Shown: piece after piece, positions 26,371 through 37,038 of the stretch
How positions within the stretch are numbered: position 1 is the stretch's first letter
Layout: each line of letters starts with the position of its first letter
Assembly (NCBI GenBank): GCA_018268035.1
Contig: JAFDXI010000042.1
Location: 32,212 to 96,211 of the forward strand
DNA: 64,000 nt
DNA from: Bacteroidota bacterium
Lineage (GTDB): Bacteria; Bacteroidota; Bacteroidia; Chitinophagales; Chitinophagaceae
Direction: 5' to 3'
The notes under the pieces: generated by a model
Databases searched by the model: none
The model's input: only the letters and a program-made list of their open reading frames with translations
Told to the model about the DNA's origin: nothing
Translations under genes and position numbers: made by a program

Positions 26371-28476
26371 TTAATAAAATTTAGACCGGTTATCATCAAT
26401 ATCTGCAGCTTTGCGCAATGCAGATACTGCCTGTGTAGCCTGTTGTTTTAATCTTTGTTCAATTTGTTGTTTTTGAATATCTGCCGTCTGTCCAAGATTA
26501 GCAGCGCCTGTAACACCTCCTGATGATACAACGAAAACTCCTGAATGGCCGGCTATTGGTGTGCTTACTTTATTTAATAATTGTTTATTAAATGCAGCGC
26601 CTATAAACTGAGGTTCATTGCCTACACCCGGAACGATAAATGCAGAAAAGGCAACACTATCAGCCTGCTGAACAGTTTGCTTTGCATTTTTTGCAATTTC
26701 ATCAAGTGTTGAACCTTTTATTTGTTGAGCAATGATCAGTTGTGCCTTCTTTTCATTACGTACCAGCGGTTCAACAGATTGCCTGACAGAATTGGGTGTT
26801 GCAAGGCCTTTGGGGCTAATATTGGTAATAATAGCTACAATATAATTATCATTTACATCCATTGGCTCTGATACATCTCCGGGTTTATTGTCATAAGCCC
26901 ATCTTACCAGCTCCCTGCTTTCTCCGAGGCCTGGTATAGAAAAATCATTCTTACCAAATTCCTGTGATGATAAAATCTGCAGGTTTTGTTTTTTAGCATT
27001 GGCCTCATAATCTTTTTGGTTCCTGCTGGTAGCTGCAAATTGCGAAGCTGCATTGCTTGCAGTATTATCCGTCTCAGAGCTGGCTGCTATTGGTTTGGAT
27101 AAATAAGCAATCTTATATCCTGTTTCACTTCCTTTTTGATTGAGGATTTGAACATAGTGATATCCAAAAACAGTCTGAACAGTTTTTGATTCACCAACAT
27201 GGCCATTAAACGCAAAGTCATTAAATGCTGCATCCATTTGTCCTGAAGGAAAATCATTATAAACACCTCCTTTATCTTTACTGCCCGGGTCGTCAGAATA
27301 CTGGGCACAAACAGAATCAAATGATGCGCCTCCTTTAATTAAAGCTATTGCACTATCTAATCTTTTTAATGCAGCACTGTCATCTCTTATCGGAATCAAC
27401 TGACCTGAATTAGGGTCTTGTTGATGAGTAGCAACCAATATATGCCTTACAGAAGCTGAATCAGGTATTTGTTCTTTGCCAACCATTTTTGCAATAGTAT
27501 AATTGTTACCATCAATATATGGTCCATACACCTGGCCGGGAGCAAGCTTAAACAATGAATCTTTCTTCTGTTGTTTAATTTCTTTGCCACCAATATAACT
27601 ATCATAATATGGTGTCTCATTCCCTTTTGAATTCAGAAAAGTGGTTTCATCTGTTGTTGCAGCAAACTGAGATTTCAACTGTTCAAGGTTGTTGCGTATA
27701 TCTGCAGAGTCATTGGCACTGGGTGCGCCACTAAAAGAAACATAAGATATTGTCCTGGATTCTTCATCTCTTTTAAAAACTGCTGCGTGCTTTTTTATAT
27801 ACGTTTCTATTTCATCATCATTTACTTTTACTGTACTATCTGAAATAGTAGAATATGGCACTACAACAAAAGAAGCTTTTGCAACTGAGTTGGCATCAGC
27901 ATTCATTTTTTCACTCATCCACTTTGGCACATACACTGCACCAGTTATCAATGACTGATATTTTTCAGCCTTGGTTTGCATAATAGTTGGCTCTATATAT
28001 GCTTCATTGAAATTCTGGATCTGCGGGTCATTAGGCCTTGTTTTAATAGAAGCAAATTGTTTGCGTGCAGTATTGGCATCAAACTGTCCTGTTTTAGGAT
28101 CAGCAAATAATTGCTGCATAAACTGTGGTGGATTTTTACCAAACAAAATATCAGAGAGCTCATCAGATGAAACATCTATTCCGAGTTTTTCTGTTTGCTG
28201 GTCCAATATTGTCTGGTTCACCATGTAATCCCAAACCTGGCCAATCAACTGGTTACGCTGTACCTGGCCATTATTCATTTGCTCATAAAAACTTACTTTA
28301 TGTTCAAATACATCATAATCAATAGACTGACCATTTATTTTTCCAATTGTTGTACCACCTGTTAAACTATTTCTACGAGTAAATGCATCCTGAACCACAA
28401 ATGCAATCATAGCAAGGGCAATAGCTCCGATAACGATCCAGGTAGCTCTGTCCCGAATTTTCTGAATAACTGACAT
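26371..28476 (-). CDS. PpiD-like membrane-anchored peptidylprolyl isomerase / SurA-N chaperone
   Basis: This 701-residue periplasmic folding factor is anchored by one N-terminal membrane segment (TWIVIGAIALAMIAFVVQDAF). The ATG at 28476 (MSVIQKIRDRA) is chosen over an upstream in-frame ATG because it starts directly before the anchor and a good promoter ends just before it. A SurA-N-like helical region is followed by a parvulin rotamase domain at about 340-445 (ASVRHILVATHQ, then YSDDPGSKDKGG, then FGYHYVQIL) and a second degenerate segment near the C terminus. Such proteins assist outer-membrane and secreted proteins leaving the Sec translocon. Confidence 0.9.
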   Translation of the reverse strand: MSVIQKIRDRATWIVIGAIALAMIAFVVQDAFTRRNSLTGGTTIGKINGQSIDYDVFEHKVSFYEQMNNGQVQRNQLIGQVWDYMVNQTILDQQTEKLGIDVSSDELSDILFGKNPPQFMQQLFADPKTGQFDANTARKQFASIKTRPNDPQIQNFNEAYIEPTIMQTKAEKYQSLITGAVYVPKWMSEKMNADANSVAKASFVVVPYSTISDSTVKVNDDEIETYIKKHAAVFKRDEESRTISYVSFSGAPSANDSADIRNNLEQLKSQFAATTDETTFLNSKGNETPYYDSYIGGKEIKQQKKDSLFKLAPGQVYGPYIDGNNYTIAKMVGKEQIPDSASVRHILVATHQQDPNSGQLIPIRDDSAALKRLDSAIALIKGGASFDSVCAQYSDDPGSKDKGGVYNDFPSGQMDAAFNDFAFNGHVGESKTVQTVFGYHYVQILNQKGSETGYKIAYLSKPIAASSETDNTASNAASQFAATSRNQKDYEANAKKQNLQILSSQEFGKNDFSIPGLGESRELVRWAYDNKPGDVSEPMDVNDNYIVAIITNISPKGLATPNSVRQSVEPLVRNEKKAQLIIAQQIKGSTLDEIAKNAKQTVQQADSVAFSAFIVPGVGNEPQFIGAAFNKQLLNKVSTPIAGHSGVFVVSSGGVTGAANLGQTADIQKQQIEQRLKQQATQAVSALRKAADIDDNRSKFY

Positions 28477-28495
28477 ACTTATTTTTAAAGGATGG

Positions 28496-28526
28496 CAAAA
28501 ATAGGGGAAATGAACGTTTGAACAAA
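28496..28526 (-). promoter_or_regulatory. Bacteroidota-type promoter for the PpiD-like gene
   Basis: On the minus strand, TTTG (28526-28523), exactly 19 nt and TATTTTTG (28503-28496) match both consensus boxes. This predicts a leader of roughly 13 nt before the ATG at 28476 and decides against the longer reading frame start. Confidence 0.72.
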
Positions 28527-28536
28527 TTGTGGATAA

Positions 28537-28988
28537 AACACAACCCGACCCGGCAATAATTTTTATAGCCATTTTTTATTCTTCTGATGTGAAACATCAA
28601 TTCACAACAAGCTGTAGAAAACATCATTTTAGTGTTAGTAAGCCCGCATAATTGCTTTCCATAATCTTAATACTGGTAGAATAAAAAAGGACGATTTTCT
28701 AAAATTCAGGTATTTGTTCTTTTTCATCACAATTTTCAAGATTGATTTTAACATGAATATTCTGTGAATTGATGTTGTGGATTAATCAAGACTACATTTA
28801 TCAAGGCTTGTTAAAATCTAATTAAAAATCAATGGCAGCAACAGGCAGCAGTGTGAATTATGCGTGGGTTACTACTGGATAAGTATGGTTAAATTAACTT
28901 TGCACTGTGTGAATAAAAAAGTTTTTACCAAATCCACACCCGTAATAATAGTAGGTTCTTTTATAAAAATGTATTTAATATAAATATT
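28537..28988. other. intergenic region upstream of nadA
   Basis: About 450 bp without a gene. It holds a candidate -7 element for nadA (TAACTTTG at 28895-28902, no matching -33 box) and a short palindrome, GATGTGAAACATC. Sequences resembling DnaA boxes occur (exact TTATCCACA complement at 28528-28536, weaker ones near 28775 and 28932), but their number is too low to argue for an origin. Confidence 0.5.
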
Positions 28989-29993
28989 ATGGTAGATATA
29001 CACAATGCTATTTCGGCTTTACCGATAAAAGGTTTTTTGGATGTTGAAGTTGATCCTTCATTGGATTTGTTTGAAGAGATTGAAAAACTGAAAAAAGAAA
29101 AGAATGCAATCCTGCTGGCGCATTATTACCAGGAACCGGATATACAGGATGTGGCTGATTATATCGGTGACAGCCTCGGGCTTGCGCAACAGGCGGCTAA
29201 AACCGGTGCAGATATGATAGTGTTTGCCGGCGTCCATTTTATGGCAGAAACGGCTAAAATTATCAATCCTCAAAAAAAGGTTGTTTTGCCTGACCTGAAT
29301 GCCGGATGTTCTCTGGCAGATAGCGCTCCCGCCGATGCTTTCAGGGCTTTTAAACAAAAACATCCTGACCATGTTGTTATTTCTTATATCAACTGTACAG
29401 CAGAGATAAAAGCAATGAGTGATATCATTTGCACCAGCAGTAATGCAAAAAAAATAATTGAAAGTGTTCCACAAGACAGACCTATCATTTTTGCACCCGA
29501 CAGAAACCTTGGCGCCTACCTCATGAAAAAAACAGGCCGGGATATGTTGTTGTGGAATGGAGCCTGTATGGTGCATGAAATTTTCAGCAGGCAGAAAATA
29601 GCAAAACTTAAAAACCAACATCCTGACGCAAAAATTATTGCACACCCCGAATGTGAGGAAGCTGTATTGCAACTTGCAGATTTTATTGGCAGCACCACTC
29701 AACTGTTGAAATATACTGTTACTGACCCGGCAATGAAATTTATTGTAGCAACAGAAACCGGCATCCTGCACCAGATGCAGAAAGATGCACCACAAAAAAC
29801 TTTTATACCTGCACCACCGGATAATGCCTGTGCCTGCAATGATTGCCCGCACATGAAATTGAATACACTTGAAAAATTATACCTGTGTATGAAATATGAA
29901 CAACCAGAAATAATTATTGATGAAGCTATCCGTCTTGCTGCATTAAAACCTATTCAGCGGATGCTTGATATCAGCAAGGCCGCTGGCTTGTGA
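28989..29993 (+). CDS. nadA: quinolinate synthase
   Basis: This [4Fe-4S] enzyme condenses iminoaspartate with dihydroxyacetone phosphate to quinolinate in NAD biosynthesis. The 334-residue protein shows the family's hallmark segments [50 protein letters not shown] and TETGILHQM. The three cluster cysteines should be those in [18 protein letters not shown] and the C-terminal [10 protein letters not shown]. Neither nadB nor nadC is adjacent. Confidence 0.95.
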   Translation: MVDIHNAISALPIKGFLDVEVDPSLDLFEEIEKLKKEKNAILLAHYYQEPDIQDVADYIGDSLGLAQQAAKTGADMIVFAGVHFMAETAKIINPQKKVVLPDLNAGCSLADSAPADAFRAFKQKHPDHVVISYINCTAEIKAMSDIICTSSNAKKIIESVPQDRPIIFAPDRNLGAYLMKKTGRDMLLWNGACMVHEIFSRQKIAKLKNQHPDAKIIAHPECEEAVLQLADFIGSTTQLLKYTVTDPAMKFIVATETGILHQMQKDAPQKTFIPAPPDNACACNDCPHMKLNTLEKLYLCMKYEQPEIIIDEAIRLAALKPIQRMLDISKAAGL

Positions 29994-30095
29994 TAAAAAT
30001 TTTGTTGTAGAAAATAATTGGGTTGTAAATAGAAGAACTCAAAAAAAAAATTATTTTGTTTAAATGCTATTTGTTGATGAAAGGTCAAAATAACA

Positions 30096-31181
30096 TTACA
30101 AATATTTTTCGCCTTTCTTCTTTTTTACTTCTGCTAAAAATTCTTTTACTTTTTGTTCCTTATCTTTTTTGCAAATAAGTAATACATCTTTGGTGTCCAC
30201 TACAATAAAATCTTCAAGACCCTGCAACACCAATAATTTTTTTTCAGGTGCGGAAATCATTGAGTTAGTTGTATCAAAACAAATGATGTTGTCGCTGGTG
30301 ATGGCATTTTCATTTTCATCTTTATCGAGATTAAGATAAGCGCTGTTCCAGGTGCCAAGGTCGCTCCAGCCAAATTGCGCCGGAATAACAAAAACATTTT
30401 CCGCTTTTTCCATGATGGCATAATCAATGGATATATTTACACATAAAGGATATATTCTTTCCAATGCCTGCTTCTCTTCATTGGTATTGAAATTATTTTT
30501 TTCAGCAGCAAAAAATTCAAACATTTCTGTTTGATATTGTTCAAAAGCATTGACTACATCAGCAGCTTTCCACAAAAAGATACCTGCATTCCAAAGGAAA
30601 TCACCACTTTCAATAAATGTTTTAGCCAGCTCAATATCCGGTTTTTCAGTAAACGTTTTTACTTCATAAATGTGCTCATCTTTTGCTGAAGCTGTATCAT
30701 ACTGTATGTATCCATAACCTGTATTGGGATAAGTTGGTTTTATACCCAACGTTACAAAAGCATTATTTTTTTGTGCAAAATTCAAACCGGCAATACTTAA
30801 TTCTTTAAAGGTTTCCGTATCAGTAACAATATGATCACTGGGCGCTACAACAAATGCAGCTTCTGGATCGAGTTGTTGTAATTTAAAAGCCATATACAAA
30901 ACGCAGGGGGCTGTGTTTTTACGGCTGGGTTCAGCTAAAATATTTTCAGGTTTTATTTGTGGTAATTGTTCTTTTACTATTTCTGAATATTCTTCAGAGG
31001 TTACTACAAAAATATTTTCAGGTAGTATAAATTTTGAATATCGTTTATAAGCAGCTTGTATCAATGTTTCGCCTGTGCCGAGGATATCTAAAAATTGTTT
31101 GGGAAATGCAGCTCTGCTTTTTGGCCAAAATCTTGTTCCTAACCCACCTGCTAAAATGGCTACATAAAAATGTTTATTCAT
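30096..31181 (-). CDS. mannose-1-phosphate guanylyltransferase
   Basis: This enzyme makes GDP-mannose from GTP and mannose-1-phosphate for glycan synthesis. The 361-residue protein has the nucleotidyltransferase signature LAGGLGTRFWPKSRAAFPKQFLDIL at the N terminus, then VAPSDHIV and FTEKPDIELA. The length matches the monofunctional GMPP type without the isomerase domain of the longer ManC/AlgA proteins. A candidate -7 box (TATATTTG on the minus strand, 31234-31227) lies upstream. It is transcribed alone, divergent from recQ. Confidence 0.92.
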   Translation of the reverse strand: MNKHFYVAILAGGLGTRFWPKSRAAFPKQFLDILGTGETLIQAAYKRYSKFILPENIFVVTSEEYSEIVKEQLPQIKPENILAEPSRKNTAPCVLYMAFKLQQLDPEAAFVVAPSDHIVTDTETFKELSIAGLNFAQKNNAFVTLGIKPTYPNTGYGYIQYDTASAKDEHIYEVKTFTEKPDIELAKTFIESGDFLWNAGIFLWKAADVVNAFEQYQTEMFEFFAAEKNNFNTNEEKQALERIYPLCVNISIDYAIMEKAENVFVIPAQFGWSDLGTWNSAYLNLDKDENENAITSDNIICFDTTNSMISAPEKKLLVLQGLEDFIVVDTKDVLLICKKDKEQKVKEFLAEVKKKKGEKYL

Positions 31182-31758
31182 AATTAATTATAACTATAAA
31201 ATATTTTTTTAAAAAAATATATCATGCAAATATATCACCAGGGATGTTTAGAATTTACATCAGCAAATCAATCGTTATACATCAAAACAAATTATTTATT
31301 CAAAGTATTTTTTGCAAATAAAATAAAGAAAACCTGTTGTTGATTCGATGCAAATATATTCTGTTGCTTTTAAAAAATACAGGAGAATGTTTTTTTAGGA
31401 TTATATTAGTTCAAAGTTTTTTCTGTAATAAAAATTATTTTTCTTAATAAAATTATTTTGTTCATCACTTGTCTGATTGTAACATTGAAAGTGTAAATAA
31501 TTTTTTATTCTGATTAACCCACGTTTGTAAAAAATAAATTAATTAAACTGTGTTGTTTGTATGATATGGAAAGATTAACTTTAACGAATTACAAAAGCGA
31601 ACAGGGTTATTAAAACATATTTTTGTTTGTTTTGATTAATCATGGCTCATGTACAGCCGAAGTAACATGAAAGCGTTTTTGATAAATAAAAAAAATTGAT
31701 ATCTTAAAAGAATTTTTTTACGCTCTACAATTTAATGAGAGGCGGAAATCTGTGAACA
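31182..31758. other. 577-bp AT-rich divergent intergenic region
   Basis: This is the longest core-region gap, between divergent mannose-1-phosphate guanylyltransferase and recQ. CAAATATA, the complement of TATATTTG, occurs twice (31227-31234 and 31351-31358); the first is well placed for the minus-strand gene. I see no open frame, tRNA or strong hairpin. Confidence 0.5.
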
Positions 31759-34056
31759 ATGGCAAAGAAAATACTTGCAACAAATTCTAAAGAAGCGCTG
31801 GTTGAAAAAAAAGTTGCAACCAAAAAACCGGCAGCAAAAACTTCAAAAGGAAAAGAAAACAGTAAGCATGATATTCATGCAGCATTGGTAGAGCATTTTG
31901 GTTTTGAAAATTTCAAACAGGCCCAGGAAGAAGCAATACATAGTTTATTAGATGGGAAAGATACATTTGTAATCATGCCAACAGGTGGCGGTAAAAGTTT
32001 ATGTTACCAATTACCAGCTATGATGCTGCCAGGCTGTTCTATAATTGTAAGTCCGTTGATAGCATTGATGAAAAACCAGGTTGACCTGGTGAGGGGTTAT
32101 AATGAAAATGATAAGGTGGCTCACTTCTTAAATTCTTCTTTGAATAAAGGACAGATAAAAGAAGTAAAAGAAGATTTGAAGAACGGGATTACAAAACTTT
32201 TATATGTTGCACCGGAAACCCTGACTAAACAGGAAAACCTTGATTTCTTCCGCGACCTTGAAATAGCTTTCTTTGCAGTGGATGAAGCGCATTGTATTTC
32301 AGAATGGGGCCACGATTTCAGACCTGAATACAGGCGGTTGCGTGAAATGATGGATACCATCAATAAAGAAATTCCTGTAGTGGCACTTACAGCAACTGCT
32401 ACACCAAAAGTGCAGAGTGATATTATCAAAAACCTGGGGTTGCGCAACCCAAATGTTTTTATTTCTTCATTTAACCGCCCCAATTTATATTATGAGATTC
32501 AACCAAAAATAAAAAAAGAACAGACAGTAAAAAGCCTTGTAAGATTTATTTCAAACAATGCCGGCAAGAGTGGGATAATCTATACACTCAACCGTAAGAC
32601 TACAGAAGAACTGGCTGAGCTTTTAGTGGCTAATAATATAAAGGCTGTTGCTTATCATGCAGGCCTTGATTCTAAACTTAGGGCTGAAAGACAAGATTTG
32701 TTTTTGAGCGAAGAAGTGCAGGTTATTGTGGCGACTATTGCTTTTGGTATGGGGATAGACAAACCTGATATCAGGTTTGTTATTCATTATAACATTCCAA
32801 AATCTATTGAAAATTATTACCAGGAAACAGGCCGTGCCGGTCGTGATGGCCTTGAAGGAAAATGTATCCTTTATTATTCGCACAAAGATGTAAGCAAACT
32901 GGAACATCTGATGCGTGATAAGCCTTTGAGTGAACGTGAAGTGGGCGCTCAGCTCATCAACGAATCAGTGGCTTATGCTGAAAGTTCTGTTTGCCGCAGA
33001 AAAATTTTGCTGCATTATTTTGGTGAAGAAAGAGAAGATGAAAACTGTGGCAATTGCGACAACTGTCTTCATCCTAAAGAAAAAATTGAAACAAAAGATG
33101 AAGTGGTCAAAGCCCTCAAAGTGATCAAGGCTTTGGATGAAAAATTCCCTGCAGAATATGCAATCAATATCCTGGTGGGCAAACTGACGCCGCAGGTACA
33201 AATGTTCCGCCATGAAGGGTTCCCTGAATTTGGAATTGGAAAAGATAAAGATGAACATTTCTGGAACAGCCTCTTGAGGCAAATGCTACTGTCAAATATT
33301 ATCCGGAAAGATATTGAAGAATATGGTTTGTTGAAATTCACTGATGCAGGCTTGAAGTTTATGAAGAAACCTGTTTCGTTTAAAATAGTTTTGAACAATT
33401 TGTTTGAAGATGCCAATGAAGATGATGAAGAAACAGAAACCGGCGGTAGTGGTGCGGCAGCAGATGAAAGACTTTTTGAAATGTTGAAAAACCTTCGAAT
33501 GCAGGAAGGCAAAAGAAAAAAATTACCACCTTTTGTCATCTTCCTTGAATCATCATTGCAGGATATGGCTACCATGTATCCAACCACACTTGCAGAACTG
33601 GAAAAATGCCAGGGCGTTAGTAAGGGAAAGGCTTTAAAATTCGGTAAACCATTTGTTGAACTCATTGCAAAATATGTGGAAGAAAATGATGTGGAAAAAC
33701 CGGATGATTTTGTGATGAAATCAGTAGCCAACAAAAGCAATAATAAAATTTATATTATTCAGAATATTGATAAAAAAATCCCTTTGCTCACCATTGCCCG
33801 CAACAAAGATTTAAGGCTTGATGGGCTACTGGAAGAAATGGAAACCATCGTTGCCAGTGGCACAAAACTTAACCTTGATTATGCCATCAATGATATGAAC
33901 CTTGATGATGAAGATAAAGATGAAATCATTGATTATTTTAAAAACTGCCAGGATTCATCATTGCAGGTGGCACAGGAAGAATTATCCGATAGTGGATATA
34001 ACTGGGAACAATTGAAAATAATGCGGATTAAATTTTTGAGTGAATACGGTAACTGA
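31759..34056 (+). CDS. recQ: ATP-dependent DNA helicase RecQ
   Basis: This is a 3'-5' helicase of recombination and replication-fork repair. The 765-residue protein has a Lys-rich N-terminal tail of about 35 residues, then the Walker A segment MPTGGGKSLCYQLPA (Lys79), DEAH at 175-178 (VDEAHCISEWGHDFRPEYRRL), the motif VI segment QETGRAGRDG and the zinc-binding cluster CRRKILLHYF..CGNCDNC at about 412-438. A winged-helix RQC domain, an HRDC domain near 590-660 and a C-terminal helical extension follow. It is longer than E. coli RecQ (about 610 residues) because of the two tails, common in Bacteroidota. Confidence 0.95.
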   Translation: MAKKILATNSKEALVEKKVATKKPAAKTSKGKENSKHDIHAALVEHFGFENFKQAQEEAIHSLLDGKDTFVIMPTGGGKSLCYQLPAMMLPGCSIIVSPLIALMKNQVDLVRGYNENDKVAHFLNSSLNKGQIKEVKEDLKNGITKLLYVAPETLTKQENLDFFRDLEIAFFAVDEAHCISEWGHDFRPEYRRLREMMDTINKEIPVVALTATATPKVQSDIIKNLGLRNPNVFISSFNRPNLYYEIQPKIKKEQTVKSLVRFISNNAGKSGIIYTLNRKTTEELAELLVANNIKAVAYHAGLDSKLRAERQDLFLSEEVQVIVATIAFGMGIDKPDIRFVIHYNIPKSIENYYQETGRAGRDGLEGKCILYYSHKDVSKLEHLMRDKPLSEREVGAQLINESVAYAESSVCRRKILLHYFGEEREDENCGNCDNCLHPKEKIETKDEVVKALKVIKALDEKFPAEYAINILVGKLTPQVQMFRHEGFPEFGIGKDKDEHFWNSLLRQMLLSNIIRKDIEEYGLLKFTDAGLKFMKKPVSFKIVLNNLFEDANEDDEETETGGSGAAADERLFEMLKNLRMQEGKRKKLPPFVIFLESSLQDMATMYPTTLAELEKCQGVSKGKALKFGKPFVELIAKYVEENDVEKPDDFVMKSVANKSNNKIYIIQNIDKKIPLLTIARNKDLRLDGLLEEMETIVASGTKLNLDYAINDMNLDDEDKDEIIDYFKNCQDSSLQVAQEELSDSGYNWEQLKIMRIKFLSEYGN

Positions 34057-34229
34057 TTTATTTAACAACTGTAGAAATTTGTAAATCCAAAATTTTATTT
34101 TTCGCTACTACCACTTTGTTGGATAGTAAGATTGGAAGGAATGATTGTGTAGTGTTAAAAACTACCTTTGATTGATTGATTCTATCCACATTTGAACGGA
34201 TATGAATAAGAACTAAAAAAAAATCATAT

Positions 34230-36773
34230 TTACACCTTACCCATTGCAGGATCTGTTATTCCATGTTCACCGGTTTCAACACGTCCGGCATATCTCTTTT
34301 CAAAATTATTTTTTCCTTTCACTTTTATTGAAAGATCATACCAGTTAAAATTGTTTTCTAAATTGAATGACTCAGTAACCTGTTGTTGATTATTTAATGA
34401 AATGATACGTGTTGGTTTTTTATACGACTTGTCTTCAATTAAAATTGTATATGCCACGCCATCATTGTTAGTAAAAGAAAGCAGTATGTTGCCTGCAGGA
34501 TTTTGAGATATTTCTTTTTTAATTTCATATTCAAAACCAATTAAAATACCCGGGTCATTTTCATCACCACTGAACTCCCTGAAAAAACCATTGGGCCCAT
34601 AAATACATAAATGGTATTTGTTGTTTTCAAAATTTTCCAATGGAAACGGAGCAGTGATTTTGTCACCCGCTTTCACTGAGTATGACCACAGCTTCACTTC
34701 TTCGATTATGTTATTTCCTGTTCTGTATTTTCCTGGTGCATATACATTAAATGCAGCGCCCAAAGCTGCTGCTCCAAAAATTATTTGTGATGCCGTAAAA
34801 TCAACAACACAATTTTTTTTATCATCCGACAACTTACTATTTACATATAATTCATAAGGCAAAGCACAGGAGTTACGGGTTCCGATTTCCTGTTGAGGTA
34901 AAAATGTATTATTGAGTATATTTTTCCTGATTTCATTTATTTCAACTGCAGTCAATGCATTCATCACAGAAGGTTCTTTTTTGAATTTTGCATTATAAAT
35001 TTCTTTCACAAAATGGTCACGTTTTATAAATGTTGGCAGCTCTGTTTTTTCATTTTTATATGGCCTGAATGCTGAAGTAAGATCGCCACAAACCATGCGC
35101 CTCCAGTCGCTGATATTATGTTCCCTGATTTCCCTGCCAGTTTTTTTAGATAAAAATTTTTCTAAAAACCTGAGTGAAGAAGTATGATCAAAAACCTGTG
35201 AATTGATCCAGCCGCCCCTCGACCAGGGCGATGCAATAATCATTGGCACGCGGTATCCAAGTCCAACAGGTCCTTCCCTTGCATCATTTGGTTCAAGCCC
35301 TTTCTTACTAAGCTCTTCAGCAAGCATTACATAATCATCTGCAGTATTGGTTCCTTCTGATACTTTTCCACTTTCTTCATCACCAGGTTTTGGTGCAGTA
35401 AAGGGAGGAACATGGTCAAAGTACCCGTCATTCTCATCATAGGTTAAAATAAAAATTGTTTTTTTCCATACTTCCGGGTTTTGTGTGAGGATGTCCAACA
35501 CTTCAGAAATATACCATGCGCCAAACCACGGTGCACTGGGATGATCTGAAAAATATTGAGGCGCTACCAACCAGGAAACTACAGGAAGTTTTCCATTGTT
35601 GACATCTTGCCTGAATTGATACAACACATCACCTTTTGGTAATAAAATATTTCTTTGTTCACCATTATCATCATAAGAAAAGTTTTCTGTTGATCTATAA
35701 TCCGGATCATCCAGATTAGTAGTAAAAGCTTTTTGATGAAGATTTTTTTCGAAAGAAGATAGTTTGTCAAAATTTTCAGGGCTCCAAACCAATAACTCAT
35801 TTTTAAATTTTTCAAGTTGTTCTTTTTTCTGTGTAAGTGTTTTAGAAATTTTTTGAGCCTGATTTTTTGATGCTGTTTTTAACTGTTGTTCCAGGATATT
35901 TATTTCAGATGGAAGTTCACCGGTTCTATTTTTCAAAAAATCATAATGAGCTTTATAAAACCGCACATGATATTGAGAGAACCACTCCATATTGTTATCA
36001 GTAAAATTGGTGAGCCAGCTATCACTTTCATCATCCAAACCTGAGTCAACGCTTATTTCATTTTGATAAATGCGCCATGGGATATTATTTTCTTCAAGCA
36101 GTTCAGGAAAAGTTTTCCAACTGGCTTCACTATTGTAATATAAATCTGAGTTGCGCACATCAGCCTGAGCTCCTGGAGATGCACGTAATTTACCCGTCCA
36201 GAAAAAAGTTCTGTTGGCAGTAGTGCCGGTGAGTGAAGAACAAAAATGCTGGTCGCAAACTGTAAATGCATCAGCAAGTGCATAATAAAAAGGTATATCA
36301 TCACGGGTATAATAACCCATGGTCAAAGGCATGTCTTTATATGCTTTGTTGCCAGGTTTTTTTGCATCCAGCCAGCCATTATGTTTACCATGATTGCGGG
36401 CATTAGTCTGGTCTTCCCATGAATGAGGCAGGCCACCCATCCATGTAATTTTTGTGTCTTTAATATTTAATCGGAATGGTGTAAATACCTGCCCTTTTTT
36501 ATTGTTTTGTAACCATACCGGGTTGCCGCCGGGCAGTGTAATAAAACGTGGATCATTAAAACCTCTTACGCCCTGCAGTGTACCGAAACAATGGTCGAAA
36601 GACCTGTTCTCCTGCATCAGTAAAACAATATGTTCAGCATCTTCAAAACTTGTATTGTCATCTGGGTTTATTGCAAAAGCTTTTTGAATGGAAGCAGGTA
36701 AAGCATTCCAGATGGCCGCACCACCTGCAGCGAGCGTAAATTTTTTTAAAAATTCCCTTCTTGTATCTTTCAT
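34230..36773 (-). CDS. phosphocholine-specific phospholipase C, Tat-exported
   Basis: This secreted phospholipase C of the acid phosphatase-like superfamily (PlcN/PlcH type) hydrolyses phosphatidylcholine or sphingomyelin head groups. The 847-residue protein begins with a twin-arginine signal (DTRREFLKKF, Arg5-Arg6). Active-site blocks are MQENRSFDHCFGTLQG, CDQHFCSSLTGTTANRTFFWTG and LTYDENDGYFDHVPPF. Two C-terminal DUF756-like beta domains (about 630-840) complete the family layout. It is monocistronic. Confidence 0.92.
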   Translation of the reverse strand: MKDTRREFLKKFTLAAGGAAIWNALPASIQKAFAINPDDNTSFEDAEHIVLLMQENRSFDHCFGTLQGVRGFNDPRFITLPGGNPVWLQNNKKGQVFTPFRLNIKDTKITWMGGLPHSWEDQTNARNHGKHNGWLDAKKPGNKAYKDMPLTMGYYTRDDIPFYYALADAFTVCDQHFCSSLTGTTANRTFFWTGKLRASPGAQADVRNSDLYYNSEASWKTFPELLEENNIPWRIYQNEISVDSGLDDESDSWLTNFTDNNMEWFSQYHVRFYKAHYDFLKNRTGELPSEINILEQQLKTASKNQAQKISKTLTQKKEQLEKFKNELLVWSPENFDKLSSFEKNLHQKAFTTNLDDPDYRSTENFSYDDNGEQRNILLPKGDVLYQFRQDVNNGKLPVVSWLVAPQYFSDHPSAPWFGAWYISEVLDILTQNPEVWKKTIFILTYDENDGYFDHVPPFTAPKPGDEESGKVSEGTNTADDYVMLAEELSKKGLEPNDAREGPVGLGYRVPMIIASPWSRGGWINSQVFDHTSSLRFLEKFLSKKTGREIREHNISDWRRMVCGDLTSAFRPYKNEKTELPTFIKRDHFVKEIYNAKFKKEPSVMNALTAVEINEIRKNILNNTFLPQQEIGTRNSCALPYELYVNSKLSDDKKNCVVDFTASQIIFGAAALGAAFNVYAPGKYRTGNNIIEEVKLWSYSVKAGDKITAPFPLENFENNKYHLCIYGPNGFFREFSGDENDPGILIGFEYEIKKEISQNPAGNILLSFTNNDGVAYTILIEDKSYKKPTRIISLNNQQQVTESFNLENNFNWYDLSIKVKGKNNFEKRYAGRVETGEHGITDPAMGKV

Positions 36774-36988
36774 ATCATTTTAAAAAATTAAATGAATTAA
36801 ATACCGGCCTGGTTTTGTTTGCAAGGTATTATTTCTTAAAAAGTAAAAGCATTTTTAAGTGTAGATATAATTTTTATGAAATTAATAGTTATAAGAAATC
36901 ATTCAATAACCTGTTTCAGAGTAGCAGTACTTATAGCAACCTTCAACAAATATTTTTAATTTTTCTGCAAGCCTCACTTCATCTCACC

Positions 36989-36996
36989 TATTTTTG
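36989..36996 (+). promoter_or_regulatory. candidate -7 element for gcvT
   Basis: TATTTTTG matches TAnnTTTG exactly, 42 nt before the gcvT start codon; the -33 region (TTTTCTG) is only partly matched. Confidence 0.35.
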
Positions 36997-37038
36997 CAAG
37001 GTTTAATTGATTGTTCATTTCGATAGAAAAATTGGTTT

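Noticed and set aside
28528..28945. DnaA-box-like sequences as a replication origin
   Set aside because: Only one exact box and two weak ones in about 400 bp, with no AT-rich unwinding repeats or gene-orientation switch; GC skew would be needed.
29058..29852. 264-residue minus-strand frame opposite nadA
   Set aside because: Fully antisense to a complete nadA; rich in Cys, His and Phe without any domain.
33069..33740. 223-residue minus-strand frame opposite recQ
   Set aside because: Antisense to the RQC/HRDC part of recQ, Ser/Phe-rich, no family features.
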